A program made the translations under genes and the position numbers. A stretch of DNA of 64,000 nt from Streptomyces albiflavescens (GTDB taxonomy: Bacteria; Actinomycetota; Actinomycetes; Streptomycetales; Streptomycetaceae), in assembly GCF_014645835.1 (NCBI RefSeq), contig NZ_BMMM01000007.1, positions 146,831 through 210,830 of the forward strand, in the 5' to 3' direction. Positions 15,498 through 23,666 of the stretch are shown one piece after another. Each line of letters starts with the position of its first letter. Position 1 is the first letter of the stretch. The notes beneath the pieces were generated by a model, which was not told where the DNA came from, did not search any database, and saw only the letters and a program-made list of their open reading frames with translations.

Positions 15498-15622
15498 CGG
15501 CCGACCGGAGCCTCTTCGGACACGGACGCCTCCAACTCCTCGGCCATCTCGGGGAGTTCTTCTTCCTCCGTGTGAACCCGCTCTTCCGCAACTCCGGTGG
15601 CGAGTGCCTTGCCGAGCCTCAT
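15494..15622 (-). CDS. Small acidic protein, 42 residues
   Basis: A very short gene read MRLGKALATGVAEERVHTEE and then a Glu-rich helix ending EEAPVGR (42 residues, about a third Glu). I chose the ATG at 15622 because GGGAGG lies 4-9 bp upstream. An upstream ATG at 15691 would add 23 atypical residues. Its stop overlaps the next start as ATGA, typical of real coupled genes. Function unknown. Acidic small proteins of this kind are often partners of a neighbouring protein. Confidence 0.7.
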   Translation of the reverse strand: MRLGKALATGVAEERVHTEEEELPEMAEELEASVSEEAPVGR

Positions 15623-15692
15623 GACGCCTCCCGCGGTCTGCCGCCGACTTCCGTCCTCGCCATGGTGACCCATAAGGGGCTGATTTGGCACT

Positions 15693-15936
15693 AGGGCCTG
15701 TCCGGTGGATCAGGTCGGAGGAGAGCTGCGGCGCCTCATCAGCACAGGTGAGCGGGGCCTGGTGCGTCCAGCTGCAAGGCGGAGGAGGGCGACGACGCGA
15801 TAGGGGTCCCCCTGCTCGGGCGAAGCCGAGAGCTTGGGGGAGTCGGGAACCGACGACAACGCCGCTGGGGGCACCCCCTCTGGGGGAGGGCGTGCCAGGC
15901 CCCAAGTCTCCGACATGATCCGCCGGACAGACCCTG
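15693..15936. mobile_element. MITE-like element, ~243 bp, type 2
   Basis: Terminal inverted repeats of 28 bp. The left end at 15693-15720 (AGGGCCTGTCCGGTGGATCA...) and the inverted right end at 15908-15935 agree at 25 of 28 positions. The interior carries no gene and has G/C-rich hairpins. It begins with AGGGCCTGTC like the type 1 element but differs after that. It separates the small acidic gene from dapA. Non-autonomous, presumably moved by a transposase elsewhere. Confidence 0.75.
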
Positions 15937-16058
15937 GTGCCTCGGCCTCCCGGAAGGCTGGCCCCGCCTCCCGGAAGTCCCACTTCGTAGCATCCTTTGC
16001 CGGTACCTCGTAGAAGAATTAAGTGGAGCTTCACAGTGGGGATGTCGACACTACTCCC

Positions 16059-16967
16059 ATGACCACCACGACCTCGGCGCCCGCCGCCGCCCCGTTCGGC
16101 CGCGCCCTCTGCGCGATGATCACGCCCTTCACCGAGGCGGGCGCGCTCGACCTCGACGGTGCCCAGCGCCTCGCCGACCGGCTCGTCTCCGAGGGATGTG
16201 ACGGACTGGTCCTCTCCGGCACCACGGGAGAGTCGCCGACCACGACGGACGCGGAGAAGGCCGCGCTGGTGCGGGCGGTGCGGGAGGCGGTCGGCGACCG
16301 GGCATCGATCGTGGCGGGGGTCGGCACGGCCGACACCCGGCACACCGTGGAGCTGGCACTGGAGGCCGAAAAGGCGGGCGCGGACGGGCTGTTGGTGGTC
16401 GCGCCGTACTACAGCAGGCCTCCGCAGGACGCGGTGGAGGCGCACTTCCGCGAGATCGCGGACGCCTCGGGGCTGCCCCTCGCGCTGTACGACATTCCGG
16501 GCCGCACCGGCACGCGCATCGAGCCGGACACGATGATCCGGCTCGCCGAGCATCCGAGGATCGTGGCGGTCAAGGACTGCGCGTACGACCTCCTGGGCAC
16601 CCAGAAGGTGCTGGCCGGCACCGAGTTGGCGTACTACGCGGGCTGTGACGAATACGTCCTCGCGCTGTACGCGATCGGCGCGAGCGGATACATCAGCACC
16701 GTCGCGAACGTGGCCCCCCGTCAGTTCCGGGCGATCCTGGACACGTTCGACGCGGGAGACACGGCCGAGGCGGCCCGCCGACAGCAACGGGCCGTCCCAC
16801 TCATCGAGTTGATGATGTCGGCCGGTCTGCCCGGCGCGGTCACCGCGAAGGCGGTGCTCGGGGCTCTGGGGTTGCCCGCGGGTCCGGTCAGGCCGCCGCT
16901 GCGGCCCGCCGACCCGGCGAGGATCGACGGGCTGCTGGCGGCGTACGAGCGGCTCGTGGCCGCCTGA
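16059..16967 (+). CDS. dapA: 4-hydroxy-tetrahydrodipicolinate synthase
   Basis: 302 residues, an (alpha/beta)8 class I aldolase that condenses pyruvate and aspartate semialdehyde, the first committed step to diaminopimelate and lysine. Seen motifs: SGTTGESPTTTDAEK (pyruvate-binding Thr-Thr), the proton-relay Tyr in LYDIPGRTG (Y144) and the Schiff-base Lys in IVAVKDCAYD (K172). The context after the Lys differs from the usual K-E/D-A-x-G/K-D, so this may be the divergent paralogue many streptomycetes carry. A GTG at 16023 would add 12 residues. Neither start has a clear ribosome site. dapD lies about 3 kb away. Confidence 0.88.
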   Translation: MTTTTSAPAAAPFGRALCAMITPFTEAGALDLDGAQRLADRLVSEGCDGLVLSGTTGESPTTTDAEKAALVRAVREAVGDRASIVAGVGTADTRHTVELALEAEKAGADGLLVVAPYYSRPPQDAVEAHFREIADASGLPLALYDIPGRTGTRIEPDTMIRLAEHPRIVAVKDCAYDLLGTQKVLAGTELAYYAGCDEYVLALYAIGASGYISTVANVAPRQFRAILDTFDAGDTAEAARRQQRAVPLIELMMSAGLPGAVTAKAVLGALGLPAGPVRPPLRPADPARIDGLLAAYERLVAA

Positions 16968-16990
16968 CGTCGGAGCCGTCGGGGCCGTGG

Positions 16991-18205
16991 TCAGCGCTCG
17001 GCGAAGATCGGCTGCCAGTCCTGCCGGGAGAAGTCCTTGGCGGGCGCGTGAGGACCGCTCAGCTGGACGAACTTGTCGCTGCCGATCGTGACCAGGACGA
17101 GCATGGGCCGGTACTCCCCCGAGCCCGGAGCCCGCTCGTAGGCGATGAGCCGCTTGTCGTCCACCCAGGCGAGCAGCTCCGCTCCGCGCACCAGGGTGAT
17201 CCGTTTGCCGGTGCGGGGATCGACGATCTCGGAGTACGACGTGTCGGGGCGTTCCTTGGTCAGTCCGACCGCGGCGAGCCTGCCGTTCGGGGACAGCCGT
17301 GCCGCGACGTCGGAGCGCAGGTACTTCTCGTTCGCGGGCGCGGCGACTTCGCGGCCGGCGAGGTCGTAGAACTGCTGCAGGCCGTCGTGGCCTCCGACGA
17401 CGGCCGCGTACACCAGCCTGCCGTCGCGGCTGAAGGCGAAGTCCTGGCGCGCGTTGATGTCGCGGTCGGCCGGGACGCCGGCCCAGGAGCCCTTTCCGGA
17501 GGCCACGTCCAGGACGAGGAAGCCGGTTCTGCTCGACTTGCCGAAGCGCGGCACCCAGAGGAAGCCGGAGGGTTCCATCGGCTGCTTGTCGCGCAGATCC
17601 GGATTGTCGTGGTACGTCGTCGCGACGAGCTTCCTCCCGTCGCGCGAGAAGGCGAGCCCGCCGACCCCGCGGTCGACCGGGATCCACCGTTCGACCTTCC
17701 CGGTGGCGAGGTCGAGCAGGCCGATCCGCCGGGTGGGCAGGTTCTGTTCCAGGACGGCGGCGGTCCGCATGCCGGGGGCGACGGCGACGTAGGACCACTT
17801 GGTGGTCTTCCGGTACCTGCCCGTCTCGGGGTCGAGCAGCCAGTAGGAGCGGGCGGACACGCCGACGTCGTCCGTCTTCTTGACGATCTTCGCCGTGTAG
17901 TACGCGGCCAGCGCCACGTTCCCGGCCGAGATCAGGTCGCGCGGCGGCGACTGGTCCGGGTGTGCGTGGATCTCCTTGGAGTCCAGGACGCCCGACGGGC
18001 GCACGTCGTCCTTGCCGGAGTCCAGCAGCGGCACGGCCACCGCCACCGCGACCACGGCGGCCGTGGCGCTGGCGACGGACGCGAGCCTGCGAGTGCGGCG
18101 GCGCCGACGGGCCCCCAGTACCCGGTCGGCGAACCCCGGCCCCGCCGACGGCTCTTCGGCGGCCTGCTGCCGCAGGCAGTCGCGCACGAGTTCCTCGACG
18201 TTCAC
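16991..18205 (-). CDS. Membrane-anchored beta-propeller protein, putative partner of the ECF sigma factor
   Basis: 404 residues, GTG start overlapping the sigma gene stop (GTGA). An N-terminal cytoplasmic part (1-35, Arg-rich before the membrane) is followed by one membrane segment (about 41-62, ASVASATAAVVAVAVAVPLL). The extracytoplasmic region (about 90-404) has repeated WD40/TolB-like blades such as FSRDGRKLVATTYHD, LSPNGRLAAVGLT and DFAFSRDGRLVYAAV. No zinc anti-sigma (HxxxCxxC) motif. The layout fits a membrane sensor that holds or modulates the co-transcribed sigma factor, but this is inference. Confidence 0.75.
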   Translation of the reverse strand: MNVEELVRDCLRQQAAEEPSAGPGFADRVLGARRRRRTRRLASVASATAAVVAVAVAVPLLDSGKDDVRPSGVLDSKEIHAHPDQSPPRDLISAGNVALAAYYTAKIVKKTDDVGVSARSYWLLDPETGRYRKTTKWSYVAVAPGMRTAAVLEQNLPTRRIGLLDLATGKVERWIPVDRGVGGLAFSRDGRKLVATTYHDNPDLRDKQPMEPSGFLWVPRFGKSSRTGFLVLDVASGKGSWAGVPADRDINARQDFAFSRDGRLVYAAVVGGHDGLQQFYDLAGREVAAPANEKYLRSDVAARLSPNGRLAAVGLTKERPDTSYSEIVDPRTGKRITLVRGAELLAWVDDKRLIAYERAPGSGEYRPMLVLVTIGSDKFVQLSGPHAPAKDFSRQDWQPIFAER

Positions 18206-18759
18206 GGACGTACCTCCACGGGCGAGAAGTCACGGGACCGAGGCTGCGCGCCGTCCCCCCGGCCGAGCGCGGCCAGTTCGGGGGCGAGCGCCCGCAGCCG
18301 GGCGAGCGAGCGGTGCGTCGTGGACCGTACGGTCCCGACGGAGCAGCCGAGGAGCCGGGCCACGTCGGCCTCCGGCAGATCCTCGAAGTAGCGCAGCACG
18401 AGCACGGTGCGCTGGCGCGCCGTCAGCCGGGCGAGCGCCCCGCGCATCACGACGCGCAGTTCGGCGGCGGACAGGGCGTCCGCGTCGGGCGACGCCTCGG
18501 GCGGCTCGGCGACGCTCAGCTCCCGCCTCGGCCACTTCAGCCGCCAGCGGCTCACCTGCTGCCGGTAGAGGATCTGCCGTACGTACGCCTCGGGCTCGTC
18601 GATGCGGTGCCACCGCCCAGCGGCCTTGATGAGAGCGTTCTGCAGCAGGTCCTCGGCGGCGTGCCGGTCGCCGCCGCTGAGCAGCACGGCCGTCTTCAGC
18701 AGCGCGGACGACCGGTTCGCCACGAACTCCCGGAAGCTCTCCTGCGCTTCGGCATCCAT
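18202..18759 (-). CDS. RNA polymerase sigma factor, SigE/ECF family
   Basis: 185 residues with region 2 (FREFVANRSSALLKTAVLLS, DLLQNALIKAAGRW, about 8-75) and region 4 (LARLTARQRTVLVLRYFEDL, VARLLGCSVGTVRSTTHRSL, about 105-165). This is the actinobacterial SigE-family pattern of short ECF factors. ATG at 18759 with GAGAAGG upstream. A longer frame back to 18855 is atypical. Its stop overlaps the start of the membrane propeller gene, so the two are translated together and probably form a signal-transduction pair. Confidence 0.92.
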   Translation of the reverse strand: MDAEAQESFREFVANRSSALLKTAVLLSGGDRHAAEDLLQNALIKAAGRWHRIDEPEAYVRQILYRQQVSRWRLKWPRRELSVAEPPEASPDADALSAAELRVVMRGALARLTARQRTVLVLRYFEDLPEADVARLLGCSVGTVRSTTHRSLARLRALAPELAALGRGDGAQPRSRDFSPVEVRP

Positions 18760-18896
18760 CGTCACCTTCTCTTCCCCGGCGTTCCCTGTGGCCCGCCCCT
18801 GTGCCCCTTGTGACGCGCGTGCCCGCCTGCCGCTATGCCCCCGGACCGGAAACAATTTCCCGGCCTCCCCCGCTCGGTCTCCCTTACGGTGGCCTG

Positions 18897-19406
18897 GTGA
18901 GCCGACCGCTGCTGTTCCTCGACGTCGACGGCCCCCTGAACCCGTGGGCCGCCCAAGCGGAACGCCGGCCCGAGGGCTACACGACGATCCGGGTGGCCCT
19001 GACCCCCGGCAGACCCCTGCGCGTCTGGCTCCACCCCGACCACGGCCGAGCCCTCCTCGGCCTCGGCTACGACCTGTGCTGGGCGAGCACCTGGATGGAC
19101 GCCGCGAACCGCTGGATCGCCCCCGTCATCGGTCTCCCCGAGCTCCCGTACGTCGACTTCGCCGGCGCCCTGTTCGCCGACCGGCCCGACGGGGTGCACT
19201 GGAAGACGGAACGGATCGTGGCATACGCCGAGGGCCGTCCCTTCGCATGGGTGGACGATGAACAGAGCCCGGCCGACGACGCGTACGTGGCCGCCCACCA
19301 TCCCGGGCCCGCACTGCTCCATCACGTCAGTCCCCGACTCGGCCTGCGCGCGGACGACTTCACGCGACTGGCGGAGTTCGCCACGGCTCTGACGGCGGAG
19401 CGGTAG
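18897..19406 (+). CDS. HAD-like hypothetical protein
   Basis: 169 residues from a GTG at 18897. It begins RPLLFLDVDGPLNPW, the HAD nucleophile motif DxD at the very N-terminus. CWASTWMDAANRWIAP supplies the second motif, and PFAWVDDEQSPADD the late Asp pair. The protein is a small phosphatase-like domain with no cap. Streptomyces genomes have many of these with unknown substrates. Divergent from the sigma-factor gene, with which it shares a short intergenic region. A type 1 MITE lies 33 bp downstream. Confidence 0.82.
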   Translation: MSRPLLFLDVDGPLNPWAAQAERRPEGYTTIRVALTPGRPLRVWLHPDHGRALLGLGYDLCWASTWMDAANRWIAPVIGLPELPYVDFAGALFADRPDGVHWKTERIVAYAEGRPFAWVDDEQSPADDAYVAAHHPGPALLHHVSPRLGLRADDFTRLAEFATALTAER

Positions 19407-19439
19407 TTCGGCCGCCGGATCCCTCACGACCACCCGGCC

Positions 19440-19618
19440 CTAGGGCCTGTCGTCACATTCCCGTCGTCGCCCGAAGGGCGGCCCCGCGGCGTCTGGTGCG
19501 TGCTCTCGGCGTGCCGGGCGGAAGTCCTCGTACTGGACGTACTTGGGCTTTCGCCCGGTGCGGCGAGAGTGCGTGCCAGGCGTCGCGGGGCAGACGGGAA
19601 TGTGACGACAGGCCCTAG
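19440..19618. mobile_element. Complete MITE-like element, ~179 bp, type 1
   Basis: Perfect 25-bp terminal inverted repeats begin TAGGGCCTGTCGTCACATTC (19441-19465) and mirror at 19593-19617. The outermost bases read CTAG on both sides, which looks like the CTAG target preferred by IS630-type elements (inference). No internal gene. The right-end 48 bp also occur alone at 12359-12407. It sits between convergent genes. Confidence 0.85.
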
Positions 19619-19720
19619 ACCGCCTCACGGACGGTCACGGCAAGGCCGGCAGCATCCACGCGGCGTGCATGCGCGCGGTGGACGTCATTCCAGCGGCAGT
19701 CGAGGCACGCGCCAAGCCGA

Positions 19721-19750
19721 GCGCCCGCGCTCCGTGAGGAGCGCGGGCGC
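19721..19750. terminator. Terminator after dapD
   Basis: GCGCCCGCGCTCC at 19721-19733 pairs perfectly with GGAGCGCGGGCGC at 19738-19750 around a GTGA tetraloop. It lies about 50 bp after the dapD stop in the direction of transcription (minus strand). Confidence 0.85.
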
Positions 19751-19799
19751 GGGCGACTGCGCGAGCGGCCACGAACCCTGCGTGGCCGAGACGGACCGA

Positions 19800-20789
19800 C
19801 TAGTTGTGGCTGTGCAGGACCTCGTTGAGGCCGCCCCAGACCGCGTTGTTCGGGCGGGCCTCGACGGCGCCGGAGACCGAGTTGCGACGGAAGAGGATGT
19901 TCGAGGCGCCGGAGAGCTCGCGGGCCTTGACGATCTGGCCGTCGGGCATGGTCACCTGGGTGCCGGCGGTGACGTACAGACCGGCCTCGACCACGCACTC
20001 GTCGCCGAGCGCGATGCCGACGCCCGCCTCGGCGCCGATCAGACAGCGCTCGCCGATGGTGATGCGGACGTTGCCGCCGCCGGAGAGGGTGCCCATGGTG
20101 GAGGCGCCGCCGCCGATGTCCGAGCCGTCGCCGACCACGACGCCGGCCGAGATGCGGCCCTCGACCATCGAGGTGCCGAGGGTGCCCGCGTTGAAGTTCA
20201 CGAAGCCCTCGTGCATGACGGTCGTGCCCTCGGCGAGGTGCGCGCCGAGGCGGACGCGGTCGGCGTCGGCGATGCGGACGCCCTTCGGGGCGACGTAGTC
20301 CGTCATGCGCGGGAACTTGTCGATGGACGTCACCTGGAGGTGCAGGCCCTCCGCGCGGGCGTTCAGCCGGACCTTCTCGACGTCGTCGACGGCGACCGGG
20401 CCGAGCGAGGTCCAGGCGACGTTGGCGAGGTGGCCGAAGATGCCGTCCAGGCTCTGGCCGTGCGGCTTGACCAGGCGGTGCGAGAGCAGGTGCAGACGCA
20501 GGTAGGTGTCGTGCGCGTCGAGCGGCTTGTCGTCCAGGGAGGCGATGACCGTACGGACCGCGACCACCTCGACGCCACGGCGGGCGTCCGGGCCGACGGC
20601 CTTTGCCGCGCCCTCGCCGAGGAGCTCCACGGCCTGCTCGGCGGACAGCCGCTCGGTACCGGCCGGGCCGGGCTCGGCGGACAGCTCGGGAGCGGGGAAC
20701 CAGGTGTCGAGAACGGTGCCGTCGGCGGTGAGGGTGGCGAGCCCGGCGGCGACGGCGCCGGTGGTACGAGAAGCAGTCGTGTCGGTCAT
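19800..20789 (-). CDS. dapD: 2,3,4,5-tetrahydropyridine-2,6-dicarboxylate N-succinyltransferase
   Basis: 329 residues, the actinobacterial long form of DapD, which transfers succinyl from succinyl-CoA to tetrahydrodipicolinate in the diaminopimelate/lysine pathway. The N-terminal alpha-beta domain (1-140) is followed by a left-handed beta-helix of hexapeptide repeats (RIADADRVRLGAHLAEGTTV, ISAGVVVGDGSDIGGGAS, ITIGERCLIGAEAGVGIALG). The active-site region MHEGFVNFNAGTLGTSMVEG is intact. The C-terminus (NNAVWGGLNEVLHSHN) matches the family. Monocistronic, with its own terminator. Confidence 0.95.
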   Translation of the reverse strand: MTDTTASRTTGAVAAGLATLTADGTVLDTWFPAPELSAEPGPAGTERLSAEQAVELLGEGAAKAVGPDARRGVEVVAVRTVIASLDDKPLDAHDTYLRLHLLSHRLVKPHGQSLDGIFGHLANVAWTSLGPVAVDDVEKVRLNARAEGLHLQVTSIDKFPRMTDYVAPKGVRIADADRVRLGAHLAEGTTVMHEGFVNFNAGTLGTSMVEGRISAGVVVGDGSDIGGGASTMGTLSGGGNVRITIGERCLIGAEAGVGIALGDECVVEAGLYVTAGTQVTMPDGQIVKARELSGASNILFRRNSVSGAVEARPNNAVWGGLNEVLHSHN

Positions 20790-20927
20790 GGGTGCAACCT
20801 AACTTGGCTGGGGCCGCCCGGGCGAACCGGTGCGCCCGGCATCTCACGTGCCGGGCGCACGGTACGGCTCCGGGCGGCGCCGCCCTCCGCGGGGGCGCGG
20901 CTCAAGCCCTCCGCCGAGCCGCCATGA

Positions 20928-21464
20928 TCAGTCGATGATCCGCCTCAGCATGTCCCGCGCGTACTCCTCGTCGTACGAGGCGTCGGTGAGCAGCACCTGC
21001 AGACAGATGCCGTCCATGAGCGCGACCAGTGCCCGCGCGGTGACCGGCTCCGTGCGACGGGACAGCAGCTCGGCGAGGTCCTGGGCCCACTCGGCGGCGA
21101 CGGGCCGCAGGGCGGGGCGGCGCAGGGCGGCGAGGTAGAGCTCGTATTCCAGCTCGACGCCGGTGCGGTCGCCGGCGAGCCACTCGCCCATCCAGCCGGC
21201 GAGTTCGGCGCCCAGATCGGTCCGCGGATCTTCCAGGCCGCCGCGCGCGGCGAGCACCTTGGCGAAGCCCTCGTTGGCCTGCCGCAGGGCGGCGACCATC
21301 AGTTCGTCGAGAGTCTTGAAGTGGTACGTGGTGGAGCCGAGCGGCACGTCGGCCTCCGCGGCGACGGAGCGGTGACTCAGCCCCGCGAGCCCCTTGGCGC
21401 CCACGACCCGGATCGCCGCGTCGATGATCCTCTGGCGTCGTTCGGGGTCGTACCGGCGGGCCAT
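20928..21464 (-). CDS. TetR family regulator of the adjacent SMR pump
   Basis: 178 residues. The HTH is at about 8-55 (IDAAIRVVGAKGLAGLSHRS, then LGSTTYHFKTLDEL). The C-terminal domain is of the TetR_C type seen in small multidrug regulators (LEYELYLAALRRPALRP, ALMDGICLQVLL). It starts 34 bp after the SMR gene stop on the same strand, so pump and repressor share a promoter. Two GTAC-N4-GTAC sites at that promoter are the likely operators, giving autoregulation. Confidence 0.9.
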   Translation of the reverse strand: MARRYDPERRQRIIDAAIRVVGAKGLAGLSHRSVAAEADVPLGSTTYHFKTLDELMVAALRQANEGFAKVLAARGGLEDPRTDLGAELAGWMGEWLAGDRTGVELEYELYLAALRRPALRPVAAEWAQDLAELLSRRTEPVTARALVALMDGICLQVLLTDASYDEEYARDMLRRIID

Positions 21465-21498
21465 CAGGACTCACCGCCGGGCCCGGTGCGCGGCGCCA

Positions 21499-21819
21499 TC
21501 AGTGCGCACCCCCCAGGTTCAGCAGCACGACACCGCCGATGATCAGCGCGATCCCGGCGACCTTCGCGGCGTTGAGCCCCTCCCCGAGGAACACCATGCC
21601 GATCGCGGCGATGACCGCGGTACCGACCCCGGCCCATATGGCGTAGGCCGTGCCGACGGAGACGGTCTTCAGGGTCTGCGCGAGCAGCGCGAAGGCGATG
21701 ACGTAGCCGAGGAGGGTCACCAGCGACGGCCACAGCTTGCTGAAACCGTCGCTGTACTTCATGGCGGTGGTGGCCGCCACCTCCGCGGCGATGGCTCCGG
21801 CGAGCAGCACATATCCCAT
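21499..21819 (-). CDS. Small multidrug resistance (SMR/EmrE-type) exporter
   Basis: 106 residues, four membrane helices, the exact size of the family. The membrane-embedded Glu of helix 1 is present (YVLLAGAIAAEVAATTAMK), followed by WPSLVTLLGYVIAFALLAQ, YAIWAGVGTAVIAAIGMVFL (conserved Trp/Gly in helix 3) and GIALIIGGVVLLNLGG. It works as an antiparallel dimer exporting cationic compounds against protons. Gene pairs of SMR proteins occur elsewhere, but only one copy is here. The ATG at 21819 lies 2 bp from the first operator-like palindrome. Confidence 0.93.
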   Translation of the reverse strand: MGYVLLAGAIAAEVAATTAMKYSDGFSKLWPSLVTLLGYVIAFALLAQTLKTVSVGTAYAIWAGVGTAVIAAIGMVFLGEGLNAAKVAGIALIIGGVVLLNLGGAH

Positions 21820-21820
21820 G

Positions 21821-21856
21821 TGTACAAGAGTACACATCGATACGTACACCCGTACA
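21821..21856. promoter_or_regulatory. Twin GTAC-N4-GTAC operator-like palindromes
   Basis: Two copies of GTAC-N4-GTAC at 21822-21833 (TGTACAAGAGTACA) and 21844-21855, 22 bp apart, about two DNA turns. This suits two regulator dimers on one face. They touch the SMR start codon, so a bound TetR would block initiation of the SMR-TetR operon. The binding protein is inferred from gene context. Confidence 0.7.
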
Positions 21857-21964
21857 CAAAACGCCGTGGGCACGCCCATAGGCACCACCAGCCCCACCGG
21901 ATATCGTTCGCGATCACAGTGGGGCCGGAGTCGGAGACTCCCCGAGCATCGGAGCGCAAGAGGA

Positions 21965-23032
21965 ATGTCGGACACATCGGGGTGGGGACCTTCGGGGCCG
22001 TACGGCGGCCCTCCGGGCGGCTGGGGATGGGCGCCGCCGCCTCCTCCGCCCAAGCCGGGTGTCATACCCCTGGCCCCGCTCGGGGTGGACACCGTGTTCG
22101 GCGGGGCCTTCGCCACGATGCGGCGGTACGGGCGGCCGCTGTTCGGGCTCGCCGTCCTGGCCCACCTCGCGCTGGGCGTCCTGATCGCGGGCGCGGCGGG
22201 CCTCGCTTACGTCGCCGTGGCCGACCATCTGCACACCATCTACGACACACCCCGTGGCGTGCACTGGACCGACGTCCGGCCCGTCGTGGTCGCGTTCGTC
22301 GCCATGTGGGCCTTCGGCATGGTGGCCACGCTGGTGACCAACGCCCTCATCCAGGCCTCGTGCGCGGCAACCCTGCACGATGCGGTGCTCGGGCGGCGGG
22401 TCACGCTCGCCCAGGTCTGGCGGCGCACCTTGCCGCGCACCCCGTCGGTGCTCGGGGTGACCCTGCTGATGGGCCTGATCGTGCTGATCCCGATGCTGCT
22501 GATCACCCTCGCGTTCTTCGGGCTGTTCCTGGCGGCCCTCTACCGGACTTCACTGCCCTTCGGTCTCTTCTTCCTGCTCGCGCTGCTCATGGTGCCGATC
22601 ACGGTGTGGCTGTACGTCCTGTTCAGTTTCGCTCCGGCCACCGCCGTACTGGAGGCCGCGCGGCCCGTCCAGGCGATGCGGCGTTCAGTGCGGCTGATCC
22701 GGGGCGCGTGGTGGCGCACGTTCGGCATCACCCTGCTCGGCGGCCTGACCGTGCTGGTCGTGACGCTCGCGATCCGAATACCGCTCATGTTCGCCGCGCC
22801 CAGTCCGAAGCCGTACGACGCGTCGACGCCGCCGCCCACGGACATGGCGGACGCCTTGGCACAGACCCTGCCCGACCTGGGGATCTCCTTGGCGCTCTCG
22901 GTGGCCGGCAGTCTCCTCACCCAGCTGTTCGCCATGGTGTTCCTGCCACTGATCACGGCCCTGCTCTACATCGACCAGCGGATCCGCAGGGAGGGGCTCG
23001 CGGACATGCTGCTGCGGGCGTCCGGATCGTAG
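21965..23032 (+). CDS. Multi-pass membrane protein with Pro/Gly-rich N-terminus
   Basis: 355 residues. The first ~30 are Gly/Pro-rich (GGWGWAPPPPPPKPGVIPLA) and cytoplasmic. About six membrane segments follow (LFGLAVLAHLALGVLIAGAA, VVAFVAMWAFGMVATLVTNA, VTLLMGLIVLIPMLLITLAF, FGLFFLLALLMVPITVWLYV and two more). The motif AARPVQAMRRSVRLIRGAWW resembles the membrane domain associated with glycerophosphoryl diester phosphodiesterases and related DUF proteins. No catalytic motif. ATG at 21965 with AAGAGG upstream. Function unknown. Confidence 0.82.
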   Translation: MSDTSGWGPSGPYGGPPGGWGWAPPPPPPKPGVIPLAPLGVDTVFGGAFATMRRYGRPLFGLAVLAHLALGVLIAGAAGLAYVAVADHLHTIYDTPRGVHWTDVRPVVVAFVAMWAFGMVATLVTNALIQASCAATLHDAVLGRRVTLAQVWRRTLPRTPSVLGVTLLMGLIVLIPMLLITLAFFGLFLAALYRTSLPFGLFFLLALLMVPITVWLYVLFSFAPATAVLEAARPVQAMRRSVRLIRGAWWRTFGITLLGGLTVLVVTLAIRIPLMFAAPSPKPYDASTPPPTDMADALAQTLPDLGISLALSVAGSLLTQLFAMVFLPLITALLYIDQRIRREGLADMLLRASGS

Positions 23033-23246
23033 GGTCAGTCCACGCTCGTCCGATGTGCGCACACAGTTGATCGTGGTGGATAACTCGCAGGTTGCGGGAA
23101 GTCCGCGTCATCGGCGTATCCAGTCACGTTTCCCTCACCCGTGGCTCGGCGGTGGTCCTGCTTGGGCTTGACTCTGCCGAACGGGTCCTACGTCATGCCA
23201 CGTCACAAGGCATGACGAGTAATCAAGACTTGTGGATCGGTTGATC

Positions 23247-23666
23247 TCAGTTTCGTTCGGGTGAGTTGATCGCGACGAGTTCGACTTCGAAGCCATCGTC
23301 GTTCTCCAGGTAGGCGGCGTAGTGCTGTCCGCCGCCGGCGTATGGATGCCGCTCGGGGAACATCAGGTGCCAGCCGTGCTGGGCGGCGCCGGCGGTCAGC
23401 TTCTCGACCGTGGTGGCGTCTTCGACGTGGAAGGCCAGGTGGTTCAGCCCCGGGCGGCAGCGGTCGTGCTGTTCGGCGGTGAGGGCCGACGACTGCTCGA
23501 TGACCAGGTAGGTCGGCCCGAGCCGCCAGCTGCGGCCGCCGTCCCAGCTCTGGAAGAGGGCGTAGCCCAGCGCCTCCAGCAGCCAGCCGAGCGAGGCGAG
23601 CGCGCGATGGAGGTCCGGCACCCACAGCTCGACGTGATGCAGCGTGCCGTGCGACGGCTGGCTCAT
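23247..23666 (-). CDS. VOC (glyoxalase/bleomycin-resistance fold) protein
   Basis: 139 residues. Two beta-alpha-beta-beta-beta halves: HHVELWVPDLHRALASLGWL (His metal ligand) with GPTYLVIEQ, then LNHLAFHVEDATTVEKL (second His) and YAAYLENDDGFEVELVAIN (Glu ligand). All expected metal positions are filled, so it could be a metal-dependent lyase, dioxygenase or resistance protein. ATG at 23666 overlaps the transposase stop (ATGA), which suggests it is a passenger of the IS element. Substrate unknown. Confidence 0.85.
   Translation of the reverse strand: MSQPSHGTLHHVELWVPDLHRALASLGWLLEALGYALFQSWDGGRSWRLGPTYLVIEQSSALTAEQHDRCRPGLNHLAFHVEDATTVEKLTAGAAQHGWHLMFPERHPYAGGGQHYAAYLENDDGFEVELVAINSPERN

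Noticed and set aside
16968..16990. Terminator between dapA and the propeller gene
   Set aside because: The 23-bp gap has no clear stem.
14832..18233. A 1,133-codon minus-strand frame
   Set aside because: Chance frame in high-GC DNA. Only its last 222 codons are a real gene; the rest crosses the MITE, dapA in antisense and the sigma/propeller genes.
19620..19720. Zinc-ribbon protein suggested by CLDCRW on the minus strand
   Set aside because: The frame is the out-of-frame tail of a dapD shadow, lacks a start and is crossed by the dapD terminator region.
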